Shown here one piece after another: positions 16,035 through 28,852 of a stretch of 64,000 nt of DNA. Source of the DNA: Rhodanobacter sp. B05 (GTDB lineage: Bacteria; Pseudomonadota; Gammaproteobacteria; Xanthomonadales; Rhodanobacteraceae); contig NZ_MUNU01000019.1 of assembly GCF_002001085.1 (NCBI RefSeq), positions 1-64,000 of the forward strand, read 5' to 3'. Numbering within the stretch: position 1 is the first letter of the stretch; each line of letters starts with the position of its first letter. A program made the position numbers and the translations under genes. The notes under the pieces were generated by a model. That model was not told the origin of the DNA. It was given only the letters and a program-made list of their open reading frames with translations, and did no database searches.

Positions 16035-17716
16035 GTCAACACCGTGGCGGTGATCCGCCGCGACGGTGGTGGCGCGAGGATGGCCTGGCGCAGCAGGAAA
16101 TCGCCAAAACCCTCGCCGGCATCGCGCTCGGCCGCGTAGCGCGCGAACAGCGGATCCAGCGCTTCGAGTATCGCCGCCTCGTCCACGTTCTCGCGGTAGA
16201 CCTGGTTCAGCCGCTGACCGCGGAGATCGGCCCCCAGGCGCAAGTCGTAGCGTCCGGGGCCGCGACCGACCAGGGCGACCTCGCCCAGGTACGGGCGTGA
16301 GCAGCCGTTCGGGCAACCGGACAGGCGCAGCAGGATCGGCGTATCGATCAATCCATGCCGATCGAGCACGGCCTCCAGCTTCGGCAGCAGCTGTGGCAGG
16401 TAGCGTTCGCTTTCGGCCATCGCCAGGCCGCAGGTCGGCAGCGCCACGCAGGCGATCGCATGCTGGCGGATCGCGCTGTGTTTCCGGTAACCGTCCAGGC
16501 CGTGGCGGGCGACGATCGCATCGATCAAGCCGCGATCGCCGGCCTCGACGTTGGCGATGATCAGGTTCTGGTTGCAGGTGAGGCGGATGTCGCCGGTGTG
16601 CACGCCGGCCAGCTCGCGCATGCCGCTGAGCCAGGTCTGCCCGGGCCGGTCGAGCAGCCGCCCCGATTCGACCTGCAAGGTCAGATGCCAGCGGCCGGCA
16701 TGCCCCTGGATCCAGCCGTAACGGTCGCCGTTGTGCTCGAAGCGGAACTCGCGTGCCGGTTCGAACGTTGCGCCGAGACGCCGCTCCACTTCGGCCTTGA
16801 AGGCATCCAGGCCGCGACGGTCGAGCGTGTATTTCAGTCGCGCATGTTTGCGCTCGTCGCGGTCGCCCCAGTCGCGCTGCACCGAGATCACCGCCTCGGC
16901 CAGCGCCAGCAGGCGTTCCGGTGGCACGAAACCGATCACGTCGGCCAGGCGTGGATACGTGGTCGGATCGCCATGGCTGGCGCCCATGCCGCCGCCGATC
17001 GCGACGTTGAAGCCGGTCAGCTCGCCGCCCCGCACGATCGCAACCAGGCCCAGGTCCTGCGCGAACACATCGACGTCGTTGAGCGGCGGTATCGCCAGCC
17101 CGATCTTGAACTTGCGCGGCAGGTAGGTCGGTCCGTACAGCGGCTCATGCTCGGGTTCGCCCACCAGCTTTTCGCCATCGAGCCAGAGCTCGTGGTACGC
17201 ACGGGTCTTCGGCTTGAGGTGTTCGGACAGTCGCACGGCCCACGCATACGCCAACTCGTGCGCCGCGGATTCGACCGGGTTGGTATTGCACACCACGTTG
17301 CGGTTGACGTCGCCGCAGGCGGCGATGGTACTGGCCATCGCCGCGTCGATCGCGGCGATCGAGGCTTTCAGATTGCGCTTGATGATGCCGTGCCACTGGA
17401 AGGTCTGCCGCGTGGTGATGCGCAGGCCGCTGCTGGCGTAGTCGCTGGCGAGCGCATCGAACGCCAGCCATTGCGCCGGCGTCATCACGCCACCGGGCAG
17501 GCGCGCTCGCAGCATGAAAGCATAGGCCGGTTCCAGTTTCTGCCGGCGCCGCTCGTCGCGGATGTCGCGGTCGTCCTGCTGGTAGCTGCCGTGGAACTTC
17601 AGCAGCTTGGTGTCGTCGTCGCTGATGGCGCCGGTGAGCGGATCGGCCAGACCTTCGGCGATGCCGCCGCGCAGGAAGCGACTGGCGCTCTTGATGTGTT
17701 CGAGATGGGAAGGCAT
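16031..17716 (-). CDS. cysI: Sulfite reductase (NADPH) hemoprotein subunit CysI
   Basis: CysI carries siroheme and a [4Fe-4S] cluster and reduces sulfite to sulfide with electrons from CysJ. The 561-residue protein has the two half-domains of the family. The four cluster cysteines are in CVALPTC (C-x5-C) and SGCPNGC (C-x3-C), and [13 protein letters not shown] near residue 110 is the substrate-side motif. I chose 17716; an in-frame ATG at 17779 would add 21 residues and neither has a strong ribosome-binding site. The gene lies 80 bp downstream of cysJ and overlaps cysH. Confidence 0.93.
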   Translation of the reverse strand: MPSHLEHIKSASRFLRGGIAEGLADPLTGAISDDDTKLLKFHGSYQQDDRDIRDERRRQKLEPAYAFMLRARLPGGVMTPAQWLAFDALASDYASSGLRITTRQTFQWHGIIKRNLKASIAAIDAAMASTIAACGDVNRNVVCNTNPVESAAHELAYAWAVRLSEHLKPKTRAYHELWLDGEKLVGEPEHEPLYGPTYLPRKFKIGLAIPPLNDVDVFAQDLGLVAIVRGGELTGFNVAIGGGMGASHGDPTTYPRLADVIGFVPPERLLALAEAVISVQRDWGDRDERKHARLKYTLDRRGLDAFKAEVERRLGATFEPAREFRFEHNGDRYGWIQGHAGRWHLTLQVESGRLLDRPGQTWLSGMRELAGVHTGDIRLTCNQNLIIANVEAGDRGLIDAIVARHGLDGYRKHSAIRQHAIACVALPTCGLAMAESERYLPQLLPKLEAVLDRHGLIDTPILLRLSGCPNGCSRPYLGEVALVGRGPGRYDLRLGADLRGQRLNQVYRENVDEAAILEALDPLFARYAAERDAGEGFGDFLLRQAILAPPPSRRITATVLT

Positions 17717-17796
17717 GGGGATTCTTGTCTGGAAAGTGCGGCCACGGATGGCTGCTTTTTGGCTCTCGCGTTCACGCATGAACGCAGCAGTGATGG

Positions 17797-19635
17797 TCAA
17801 TACACGTCGCGGGCATAGCGCCCCTGTTGCAGCAGGTCGGCCAGCCAGGTCTTGGCCGCGTCGGCAGACAACCGGCCGTGGCTCGCGATGATTTCCAGCA
17901 AGGCCTCGTGCACGTCGCGCGCCATGTGCGTAGCGTCCCCGCAGACGTAGACATGCGCACCATCGCGCAGCCAGGCGTACAGCTCGCGACCGTGTTCGCG
18001 CAAGCGATGCTGGACGTAGTCCTTGGAGCCGGTGTCCCGCGAGAACGCCACGTCGAGACGATCGAGCGCACCGCTGCGCAGCGCCTCCTGCCACTCGACC
18101 TGGTAGAGGAAGTCGTGCCGGAAGTGGCGGTTGCCGAAGAACAACCAGTTGCGTCCGCCGGCTCCGGTGGCCTGGCGCTCCTGCACGAAGGCGCGGAACG
18201 GCGCGACGCCGGTGCCGGGACCGATCATGATCACGTTGCGGCTGCCATCGGCGGGCAGCCGGAAGCGCTCGTTCGGTTCGATGAACACCGGCACCCGCGC
18301 GTCATCGCTGGCCGCGGCCAGGAAGACCGAGGCCGCACCGAGGTGGGCGCTTCCATGCGCGGTGTACTCCACGACCGAGACCGTCAGGTGCACCTCGTCC
18401 CGACCCACCAGCACCGGGCTGGACGCGATCGAATACAGCCGCGGTGTCAGCGGACGCAGTGCTGCCACCAGCGCTGCCGGTTCCCAGTGCGCCGGGAACC
18501 GGCGCAACAGGTCGATCGGCTGGTGCGTGGCAAGCAAGTCGGAAAACGCCGCCTGTTCGCCTGGCGCCAGGATGCGGCGCAACGTTTCGTGGCCGCCGGC
18601 TTCGGCCTGAGCCAGTACCAGCGGGCGGGTCAGGCGGGTGAGTTCGCGCTCCTGGCCGAGCCAGCGGGCCAGCGGCCGGCACCGACCGTCGTGCTCGACC
18701 TCGCTGGCCCCATCAAGCTTCAGCGCCGACAGCCACTCGTCGACCAACTGCGGCGGGTTCTGCGGCCACACACCGATCGCATCACCCGCTTCGTAGCGCA
18801 GGCCCGAGCCTTCCAGCGACAACTCGAGATGCCGCACCTCACGCACGCTGTCGCGCGAAACGATGCGCTGGTTGTCCAGCACGATGGCGGCAAACGGGCG
18901 TTCGCGTGTATGCAGCGGACGCGTCGGAGCTTCATTCACCGCATGCAGCGCACGGCCCGGTTGCGGCCCGGTCGCCGACGAGCCCAGCGCCTGGCGAGCC
19001 GTATCCAGGGCCCGCGCCGACCATGCCGAAGCGACGGCCTCGAAATCGACGTCCGCCTCGCCGAGCTCGACCAGGCGCCGGCCGCCCAGCTCCGCAAGCC
19101 GCGCATCGAGGGCACGGCTCACTGCGCAATACTTCGGGTAACTCGAATCGCCCAGCCCCAGCACGGCGAACTTCAACTGGGGAAGTTTCGGCGCCCGCCT
19201 GCCGGCAATGAACTCGCAGAAGCCGATCGCGTCGTCGGGCGGCTCGCCGTCGCCCTGGCTGCTGATCACCACCAGCAGATGACGCTCCTGCGCCAGTTCG
19301 CGCAACGGATAGGCACCGGCGCGCAGCAGGCGTACCGGCAGGCCCGCCGCTTCCGCGCTGGCCGACAGCTGCTCGGCCAGCCGGCGCGAGTTGCCGGTCT
19401 GGCTGCCATGGACGATGGTCAGGCGCTCCACCGGCACGTTCGATGCTGCAGTCGGCGCCTCGCCCACCACGCTCAGTTCCGCATGGAGCGGCAGGCGCGC
19501 CGCCGCTGCTGCGCTGTAGGCGGCGATCCAGTACAGGTCGGCCGGAGCCAGTCCCTGGGTCAGCCTGCTCAGCAGGGCGAGCCTGTCCGCATCGAGCGAC
19601 GGGGTTGGCGGCAGCGATTTCAGGGCGGCATTCAC
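17797..19635 (-). CDS. cysJ: Sulfite reductase (NADPH) flavoprotein subunit CysJ
   Basis: CysJ takes electrons from NADPH through FAD and FMN and passes them to CysI. The 612-residue protein has a flavodoxin domain (about residues 70-210: [33 protein letters not shown]). A FAD-binding domain (RLYSIASSP near residue 405) and an NADPH domain ([37 protein letters not shown]) follow. Length and order match the enteric protein. It is first in the cysJIH unit, with a likely sigma-70 promoter and an AAGGAC ribosome-binding site upstream. Confidence 0.95.
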   Translation of the reverse strand: MNAALKSLPPTPSLDADRLALLSRLTQGLAPADLYWIAAYSAAAAARLPLHAELSVVGEAPTAASNVPVERLTIVHGSQTGNSRRLAEQLSASAEAAGLPVRLLRAGAYPLRELAQERHLLVVISSQGDGEPPDDAIGFCEFIAGRRAPKLPQLKFAVLGLGDSSYPKYCAVSRALDARLAELGGRRLVELGEADVDFEAVASAWSARALDTARQALGSSATGPQPGRALHAVNEAPTRPLHTRERPFAAIVLDNQRIVSRDSVREVRHLELSLEGSGLRYEAGDAIGVWPQNPPQLVDEWLSALKLDGASEVEHDGRCRPLARWLGQERELTRLTRPLVLAQAEAGGHETLRRILAPGEQAAFSDLLATHQPIDLLRRFPAHWEPAALVAALRPLTPRLYSIASSPVLVGRDEVHLTVSVVEYTAHGSAHLGAASVFLAAASDDARVPVFIEPNERFRLPADGSRNVIMIGPGTGVAPFRAFVQERQATGAGGRNWLFFGNRHFRHDFLYQVEWQEALRSGALDRLDVAFSRDTGSKDYVQHRLREHGRELYAWLRDGAHVYVCGDATHMARDVHEALLEIIASHGRLSADAAKTWLADLLQQGRYARDVY

Positions 19636-19672
19636 GACATGTCCTTTTGGACGTCTTTACTTCTGGCCGTCC

Positions 19673-19700
19673 ATACTATTCGTGCTTTATATCGGCGCAA
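19673..19700 (-). promoter_or_regulatory. Candidate cysJIH promoter
   Basis: On the minus strand TTGCGC (19695-19700) and TAGTAT (19673-19678) are separated by 16 bases, about 40 bases upstream of the cysJ start. Between promoter and start there are related words (GGACGTCT, GGCCGTCC) that may be regulator contacts. The box assignment is by eye. Confidence 0.4.
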
Positions 19701-19796
19701 AAGCACATGTCGGCATGAGCTTATGCCAGCGCTTCATTTATGCGCCCTGCGGCAAGGGCATATACTTCGCGTCCCATACCCGGATTACCGGCCCGC

Positions 19797-20537
19797 TTGA
19801 ACGAATTGCTTGTCTTCATCGCCGTCGGCGCCCTCGCCCAGCTCGTGGACGGCGCGCTGGGCATGGCGTTCGGCGTGACCTCGTCCGGCTTGCTGCTGGC
19901 GCTGGGCATGCCGCCGGTGGCCGCCAGTGCCAGCGTGCACTATGCGGAAACGTTCACCTGCGGCGCCTCCGGCCTCAGCCATCTGTGGGCTGGCAATGTG
20001 CGCCGAGGACTGTTCCTGGCACTGGTGATCCCCGGCGTGCTGGGCGCCTTGCTCGGAGTGCTGGTGGCCATCCATATCCCCCCGACCTGGATGCGCGCGC
20101 TGCTGGCACCGTACCTGCTCGGCATGGGGGCATTCCTGTTGCTCAGGAGCGCGCGCCCGGCCGGCCTGCGCACCGACGTGCCGCGCGGTACCGGCCCGAC
20201 CGGCCTGGTGGCCGGTTTCCTCGATGCGATCGGCGGCGGCGGCTGGAGCGCGATCACCGTCACCACCTTGCTGGCGCGTGGCCTGCCGCCGCGCGCGGTG
20301 ATCGGCAGCGTGCACCTGGCCAAATGCGTGGTGAGCATCGCCGCCAGCGCGAGCTTCCTGCTCACGGTGGGCCTCAGCCATGCTTCGGCGGTGCTGGGCC
20401 TGATCATCGGCGGCGCGGTGGCCGCTCCGTTCGGCGCCCTGTTCGTGCGCTGGGTACCGGCGCGCGTGGCCACCGCCCTGGCGGGTGCCGCCGTGCTGGT
20501 GCTGGGACTCAACAACACGGTCCGCCTGCTCGGCTGA
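19797..20537 (+). CDS. TauE/SafE-type sulfite exporter family permease
   Basis: The protein of about 246 residues has 7-8 membrane segments and the two-fold internal repeat of the TauE/SafE family. Motifs include GALGMAFGVTSSGLLLALGMPPVAASASVHYAE in the first half and GFLDAIGGGGWSAITVTTLLARGLPPRAVIGSVHLAK in the second. It lies divergent from cysJIH, which supports transport of sulfite or another sulfur anion. The start is uncertain. I use TTG at 19797, just before the first membrane segment; ATG at 19740 lies upstream of a TATACT box (19761) that could be the promoter. Confidence 0.8.
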   Translation: MNELLVFIAVGALAQLVDGALGMAFGVTSSGLLLALGMPPVAASASVHYAETFTCGASGLSHLWAGNVRRGLFLALVIPGVLGALLGVLVAIHIPPTWMRALLAPYLLGMGAFLLLRSARPAGLRTDVPRGTGPTGLVAGFLDAIGGGGWSAITVTTLLARGLPPRAVIGSVHLAKCVVSIAASASFLLTVGLSHASAVLGLIIGGAVAAPFGALFVRWVPARVATALAGAAVLVLGLNNTVRLLG

Positions 20538-20558
20538 GGCCACGACTACACTAAGCGG

Positions 20559-21755
20559 ATGAAACCCATCCAGTCTTACCCGATCGAAGTGCGCGGCAGC
20601 GCCAGCCGCCCGCTGGGCATGAGCCCGGCCCGGTTCCTGCGCGACTACTGGCAGAAACGACCGTTGCTGATCCGCAACGCCTTCGCCGATTTCCAGCCGC
20701 CGCTGCAGCCGGACGACCTGGCCGGGCTGGCCTGCGAACCGACTGCACTGGCACGCCTGATCGTGCACGACGAGAAGCGCGAGCGCTGGCACGTCAACTC
20801 CGGCCCGTTGAGCGAGGCCGACTTCGCGCGCACCCCCGACAGGAACTGGACCCTGCTGGTGCAGGACGTGGACAAGTGGGATGCCGACGTGGCCGGTTTG
20901 CTGCAGCACTTCGGCTTCCTGCCGAGCTGGCGCATCGACGACGTGATGGTTTCCTACGCCGAGCCCGGCGGCGGTGTCGGCGCACATGTCGACCAGTACG
21001 ACGTGTTCCTGCTGCAGGGCCTGGGCCAGCGCCACTGGGCGATCAGCGACGATCCGCTGGCGCCGAAGGCGTGCCGCCAGGACGTCGAGCTGAAACAGCT
21101 GGTGCAATTCGAGCCCACCCACGAATGGCTGCTCGACCCGGGCGACATGCTGTACCTGCCGCCCGGCGTGCCGCACGACGGCGTGGCTTTCGGTGGCCCG
21201 TGCATGACGTTCTCGATCGGCATGCGCGCGCCGTCGCAGGCGGAACTGACCGGCGACCTGGCCGACTACATCGCCGAGCAGTTGCCGGAAGAGTTGCGCT
21301 ACGCCGATCCCGACCTCAAGCCAGCGCGGCTCAGCGGCGAGATCGACCACGGCGTGCTCGATCGCCTGAAGCAGGCGCTGCCCTTTGCCGGGGCGCTGCG
21401 GGACGAGCTGCTGCACGACTGGTTCGGTCGCTTCATCACGCGCTACCGCAGCGCCCACGTGCCGGCGCCGCTGGACAAGCCGCTGGCCGCGGACGCGCTG
21501 GCCGCAAAACTGGCCGCAGGCGCCCGGCTGTTGCGCCATCCCTGGTCGCGCCTGGCATGGAGTCGCGGCAAGGCCGGCTGCATGCTGTACGTCAACGGTC
21601 ACGCTCACGCCACCACGCCGGCCCTGGCACAGCAATTGTGCGAACAGCGGGAATTGATGCCGGATCGCAAGCTGCTCGCGGCCGAGCGCACCCTGCTGCT
21701 GACCCTGGTCAATGACGGCCACCTGCTGCTTCGCACGTCGCGCCGGCGTCGATGA
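20559..21755 (+). CDS. roxA: Cupin/JmjC ribosomal protein arginine hydroxylase (RoxA/YcfD type)
   Basis: RoxA enzymes hydroxylate an arginine of ribosomal protein L16 using Fe(II) and 2-oxoglutarate. The 398-residue protein has the JmjC iron site HVDQYDVF (His-x-Asp) and the distal His in PGVPHDGVAFG. It also has the YcfD-like N-terminal part (SPARFLRDYWQKRPLLIRNAF) and a C-terminal winged-helix region. Length is close to the E. coli protein (373 residues). The gene overlaps the next one by ATGA. The L16 target is inferred from family membership. Confidence 0.85.
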   Translation: MKPIQSYPIEVRGSASRPLGMSPARFLRDYWQKRPLLIRNAFADFQPPLQPDDLAGLACEPTALARLIVHDEKRERWHVNSGPLSEADFARTPDRNWTLLVQDVDKWDADVAGLLQHFGFLPSWRIDDVMVSYAEPGGGVGAHVDQYDVFLLQGLGQRHWAISDDPLAPKACRQDVELKQLVQFEPTHEWLLDPGDMLYLPPGVPHDGVAFGGPCMTFSIGMRAPSQAELTGDLADYIAEQLPEELRYADPDLKPARLSGEIDHGVLDRLKQALPFAGALRDELLHDWFGRFITRYRSAHVPAPLDKPLAADALAAKLAAGARLLRHPWSRLAWSRGKAGCMLYVNGHAHATTPALAQQLCEQRELMPDRKLLAAERTLLLTLVNDGHLLLRTSRRRR

Positions 21756-22705
21756 AGCTGCAGAACTTCCACGTCGAGATCGCCGACTGGTCACGCGAGG
21801 ACCAGCGCAACGCGCTGCTGGACCTGCGCGACACGGTCTTCATCCAGGAACAGAGCGTACCCGAGCAGCGCGAACGCGATGGCCTCGATGTCGATTGCTG
21901 GCATGTGCTGGCCCGCGACGATTCCGGCCTGCCGATCGGCTGCGGTCGGCTCACCCCGCTGCACAAGATCGGCCGCATGGCGGTACTGCCGGACTGGCGC
22001 GGCCAGGGCGTGGGCGTGGCCTTGCTGCGCGAACTGGTCGGCCGCGCACGCACGCTGGGCTGGCCCGAGGTGGCGCTGGATGCCCAGGTCAGCGCGATCG
22101 GTTTCTACGAGCGTGCCGGCTTCGTGGCCCATGGCGAGGAATTCGAGGACGCGGGCCTGGCCCATCGGTCCATGCACCTGCCGCTGGCCGCGGTCGACGA
22201 CCAGCCGCAGGTGCCGCTACCGGATACCGGCGCCCTCCCCGCCACCACCGGCGCCGAAGTCGCGGCGGCACGACGGCAACTGCTCGGCGATGCACGCCAT
22301 CGGCTGGCGATCCGGCTGCCCGTGCTGGACAGCGAGAGCTATGCCAGCAACGAGGAACTGGACGAGTTGCGGCGGATCGCCACTTCCGGCCGCAGCGCGC
22401 TGATCCGCATCCTGCTGCATGACCCGGATGGCGCCCTGCGCAACGACCATCGATTGATCGCCCTGGCGCAGCGCCTGCCCAGCGCGATCCAGATCCGCGT
22501 GCCGGTGGACGAGGTCGACCTGGGCTGGGCCTCGGCCTGCCTGCTCAACGACGTGGGCGGCTACCTGTTCCTGCCGGAGGCGGATCGTCCGCAGGGGCGC
22601 GCCGCCCGCAGCAACCGCGCCAACGCCGTGCCGCTGCAGCAACACTTCGACGAAGTGTGGGATCGCTCCGAGCGCGCCAGCACGCTGCAGACGCTGGATA
22701 TCTGA
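21752..22705 (+). CDS. GNAT family N-acetyltransferase with a C-terminal accessory domain
   Basis: The 317-residue protein has an N-terminal GNAT domain (residues 1-150) with the acetyl-CoA loop RGQGVGVALL and GFYERAGFVAHGEEF. A second domain of about 150 residues follows (AAARRQLLGDARHRLAIRLPVLDSESYASNEELDELRRIATSG), which I recognise only as a domain often attached to such acetyltransferases in this order. The start codon overlaps the stop of roxA, so the two are translated together. A target on the ribosome or tRNA is conceivable from this coupling but not shown. Confidence 0.8.
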   Translation: MKLQNFHVEIADWSREDQRNALLDLRDTVFIQEQSVPEQRERDGLDVDCWHVLARDDSGLPIGCGRLTPLHKIGRMAVLPDWRGQGVGVALLRELVGRARTLGWPEVALDAQVSAIGFYERAGFVAHGEEFEDAGLAHRSMHLPLAAVDDQPQVPLPDTGALPATTGAEVAAARRQLLGDARHRLAIRLPVLDSESYASNEELDELRRIATSGRSALIRILLHDPDGALRNDHRLIALAQRLPSAIQIRVPVDEVDLGWASACLLNDVGGYLFLPEADRPQGRAARSNRANAVPLQQHFDEVWDRSERASTLQTLDI

Positions 22706-23005
22706 GCATGCGGCCACGCCGGATGAACCGCAGCTGGCCGACGACTCTCGAGACCGCTCCGGCAGGATCCAACGACAAAACCGGTGAAAGCGCCGCCGCG
22801 ATGCAGCCGAAGCCGGTGAAGCCATGCCGCAACCCGCTTCCGGCCCGGGCCATGGGTTGCCGCACTGCGGCAGGCCAAGGGTATAATTCGTCGGATTATC
22901 CCCAGTCATCCGCTTGAACCGCCAGTCGGACTTGAAAACCGGCCGGAAATCGCGACGTTCTGCTAACACGGATGGCTGCAAGCCTCCTTTCCTGCCGGTG
23001 GTGAC
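22706..23005 (+). promoter_or_regulatory. Upstream region and candidate promoter of sucA-sucB-lpdA
   Basis: This 300-bp gap has no credible gene. A perfect -10 box TATAAT lies at 22882-22887. TTGCCG (22857-22862) is a possible -35, with a long 19-bp spacer. The spacer start contains a GC-rich hairpin (TTGCCGCACTGCGGCA). The resulting leader to the sucA GTG would be about 110 nt. Confidence 0.5.
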
Positions 23006-25846
23006 GTGAGTACAAACCTGATCCGCGAGTTTCTCGAGTCTTCCCAACTCGCTGGCGGCAACGCCGATTACGTCGAAGCCCTGTACGACGCGTGGCTGGC
23101 CGACGCTGCGGCCGTTCCGTCCGAATGGGCGAGCTACTTCGAGACCTTCAAGGGCCGCGCATCGGGCGATGTTCCGCACGGCGCGGCGATCGCGCGCATC
23201 GAGGCCGCACAAAAGCAGCGCCACAACGGCGTTGCCGGCGTGCCGATGAGCGACGAGTACGCGCGCAAGCAGGCCGGCGTGCTGCGCCTGCTCACCGCCT
23301 ACCGTTCGCGCGGCCACCTCGCTGCCGATCTCGACCCGCTCGGCCTCACCGAGAAGATGTCGGCGCCGGACCTGGGCCTGCCGTTCCATGGTCTCGGCGA
23401 CGCCGACCTCGATACCGAATTCGACACCGGCAACTACGCCGGCGGCGGCCAGCGCCTGAAACTGCGCGATCTGCTGGCTCGGCTACAGAAGACCTACGCC
23501 AGCACGATCGGCGCCGAGTTCATGCACATCAGCAACCACGAGCAGCGCAACTGGATCTACACCCGGCTGGAACAGTCCGCCGGCGAAAGCGGCCTGGACA
23601 AGACCGGCAAGCAGCGCGTGCTGGACGGCCTGACCGCCGCCGAAGGCCTGGAGCGCTACCTCCACACCAAGTACGTGGGCCAGAAGCGTTTCTCGCTGGA
23701 AGGCGGCGACAGCCTGATCCCGATGATCGACGACGTGGTGCGCGCCGCGGGCGACAACGGCATCAAGGAACTGGTCATCGGCATGGCCCATCGCGGCCGC
23801 CTCAACGTGCTGGTCAACATCCTGGGCAAGCCGCCGAAGACCCTGTTCGACGAATTCGAGGGCAAGTTCGAGCACATCGACGACCCGGCGCATTCCGGCG
23901 ACGTGAAGTACCACATGGGCTTCTCCGCCGACGTCAAGACGCCCAGGGGCGGCGTGCACGTGGCGCTGGCGTTCAACCCGTCGCACCTGGAGATCGTCAA
24001 CCCGGTGGTCACCGGCTCGGTGCATGCGCGCCAGACCCGTCGTCGCGACACCCTGCACACGCAGTCGTTGGCGGTGCTGATCCATGGCGACGCCGCGTTC
24101 GCCGGTCAGGGCGTCAACATGGAACTGCTGAACATGTCGCAGGCCCGCGGCTTCAAGATCGGCGGCAGCCTGCACATCGTGATCAACAACCAGGTCGGCT
24201 TCACCACCTCCAACCCGCAGGACGCGCGCTCCACCATGTACTGCACCGACCTGGCCAAGATGGTCAACGCGCCGGTGCTGCACGTGAACGGCGACGATCC
24301 CGAGGCGGTGATCCTGGCGACGCGCATCGCCTACGACTTCCGCAAGCAGTTCCGCCGCGACGTGGTGATCGATCTGGTCTGCTACCGCCGTCACGGCCAC
24401 AACGAGGCCGACGAGCCGGCCGCCACGCAGCCGGTGATGTACCAGATCATCCGCAAGCGCCCGACCACGCGCGACCTGTACCAGCAGCAGCTGGTGAAGC
24501 AGGGTGTGCTGGCCGAAGGCGACGCGCAGAAGCAGTTCGAGGCGTACCGCAACCGTCTGGAAGACGGTGCGCCGATGACCGAGCTCGACCCGGCCCCGCC
24601 TCGCGACGGCCATGTCGACTGGGCAAAGTTCGTCGGCGGCAAGTTGTCCATGCCCGCCGACACCACGGTGCCGAAAAAGAAACTGCAGGCACTGGCGAAC
24701 AAGATCCTCGCGGTTCCATCCGACATCACCCTGCAGGCACGCGTGGCCAAGATCTACGACGACCGCCGCAAGATGGCCGCAGGCGAGCAGCCGGCCGACT
24801 GGGGCTTCGCCGAAAACCTCGCCTACGCCACCGTGATCGAGGCCGGCCACGACATGCGCCTGGTCGGCCAGGACTCAGGGCGCGGCACCTTCTTCCATCG
24901 CCATGCCGTGCTGCACGACCAGAAGGACGGCCATACCTGGATGCCGCTGGCTGACGTGCGCGCGGGCGCGGATGTCGAGGTGATCGACTCGCTGCTCAGC
25001 GAGGAAGCGGTGATGGCGTTCGAGTACGGCCATTCGACCACCGATCCGGACACGCTCAACATCTGGGAGGCCCAGTTCGGCGATTTCGCCAACGGTGCCC
25101 AGGTGGTGATCGACCAGTTCATCAGCTCCGGCGAAGCGAAGTGGAACCGCCTCTGCGGCCTGGTGCTGCTGCTGCCGCACGGTTACGAGGGCCAGGGTCC
25201 GGAACACTCCTCCGCGCGCCTCGAGCGCTTCCTGCAGCTGTGCGCAATGGACAACATGCAGGTCTGCGTGCCGACCACGCCGGCACAGGATTTCCACATG
25301 ATCCGTCGGCAGATGCTGCGCCCGGTGCGCAAGCCGCTGATCGTGATGACACCGAAATCGCTGCTGCGCCACAAGCTGGCCGTGTCCTCGCTGGACGAGC
25401 TGGCCAACGGCAGCTTCCAGCTGGTGATCGGCGAGCATCGCGAGCTGCCGGCGAAGAAGGTCAAGCGCGTCGTGCTGTGCTCGGGCAAGGTCTATTACGA
25501 CCTGCTGGAAGACGCCGAGAAACGTGGACAGAACGACGTCGCCATCGTGCGCGTCGAGCAGCTGTATCCGTTCCCGCGCGTCGAAGTCACCGCCGTACTG
25601 GACAAGTACCCTTCCGCCAAGGAAGTGATCTGGTGCCAGGAAGAGCCGATGAACCAGGGCGCCTGGTTCCAGATCCGCCATCACCTGCAGGCCTGCACCG
25701 GCAGCAAGCGCAGTCTCTCGTACGCAGGGCGCGCACGCTCGCCGGCACCGGCCGCCGGCCATCTCAACACCCATGTTGCCGAGCAGGCAGCACTCGTCGA
25801 GCAGGCGCTGGTTGCGCCGGTCGGCACCGACCACTCCGCCGAATAA
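23006..25846 (+). CDS. sucA: 2-oxoglutarate dehydrogenase E1 component
   Basis: SucA decarboxylates 2-oxoglutarate with thiamine diphosphate and transfers succinyl to the lipoyl arm of SucB. The 946-residue protein has the N-terminal peripheral-binding segment (FLESSQLAGGNADYVEALYDAWLADAAAVPSEW). It also has HRGRLNVLVNILGKPP and IHGDAAFAGQGVNME (the ThDP/Mg site), plus the acceptor-loop RRHGHNEADEPAATQP. The start is GTG (GTGAGTACA). sucB follows 18 bp later. Confidence 0.97.
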   Translation: MSTNLIREFLESSQLAGGNADYVEALYDAWLADAAAVPSEWASYFETFKGRASGDVPHGAAIARIEAAQKQRHNGVAGVPMSDEYARKQAGVLRLLTAYRSRGHLAADLDPLGLTEKMSAPDLGLPFHGLGDADLDTEFDTGNYAGGGQRLKLRDLLARLQKTYASTIGAEFMHISNHEQRNWIYTRLEQSAGESGLDKTGKQRVLDGLTAAEGLERYLHTKYVGQKRFSLEGGDSLIPMIDDVVRAAGDNGIKELVIGMAHRGRLNVLVNILGKPPKTLFDEFEGKFEHIDDPAHSGDVKYHMGFSADVKTPRGGVHVALAFNPSHLEIVNPVVTGSVHARQTRRRDTLHTQSLAVLIHGDAAFAGQGVNMELLNMSQARGFKIGGSLHIVINNQVGFTTSNPQDARSTMYCTDLAKMVNAPVLHVNGDDPEAVILATRIAYDFRKQFRRDVVIDLVCYRRHGHNEADEPAATQPVMYQIIRKRPTTRDLYQQQLVKQGVLAEGDAQKQFEAYRNRLEDGAPMTELDPAPPRDGHVDWAKFVGGKLSMPADTTVPKKKLQALANKILAVPSDITLQARVAKIYDDRRKMAAGEQPADWGFAENLAYATVIEAGHDMRLVGQDSGRGTFFHRHAVLHDQKDGHTWMPLADVRAGADVEVIDSLLSEEAVMAFEYGHSTTDPDTLNIWEAQFGDFANGAQVVIDQFISSGEAKWNRLCGLVLLLPHGYEGQGPEHSSARLERFLQLCAMDNMQVCVPTTPAQDFHMIRRQMLRPVRKPLIVMTPKSLLRHKLAVSSLDELANGSFQLVIGEHRELPAKKVKRVVLCSGKVYYDLLEDAEKRGQNDVAIVRVEQLYPFPRVEVTAVLDKYPSAKEVIWCQEEPMNQGAWFQIRHHLQACTGSKRSLSYAGRARSPAPAAGHLNTHVAEQAALVEQALVAPVGTDHSAE

Positions 25847-25864
25847 AGACTCCAGGAAAATCCG

Positions 25865-28627
<2,763 letters not shown>

Positions 28628-28740
28628 GCGCAGGATACGCTCATCCCGGACAGCATATGGATGTGCGTCGATCCGGTATCCAGCGCCTCCGATCCACAAC
28701 GGCCCGCTCGTGGCGACATGGGCGGGCCGTGCGTTTTGCC

Positions 28741-28828
28741 GTAGGAGCCCGCTCGCGGGCGATGCTCTTGCTCTGGATCTCTGCCCGAAGCATCAAAGCA
28801 AATGCATCGCCCGCAAGCGGGCTCCTAC
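28741..28828. repeat. Paired REP-type repeat (BIME-like)
   Basis: Two inverted units, GTAGGAGCCCGCTCGCGGGC (28741-28760, continuing GATGC) and GCATCGCCCGCAAGCGGGCT (28804-28823, continuing CCTAC), face each other about 40 bases apart. Each contains its own GCCCGC/GCGGGC hairpin. This is the form of REP sequences mobilised by RAYT transposases, none of which is in the window. It lies 25 bases upstream of the LOG gene and just after lpdA. Confidence 0.8.
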
Positions 28829-28852
28829 GACACACCTGACCAAGGTCGCACC

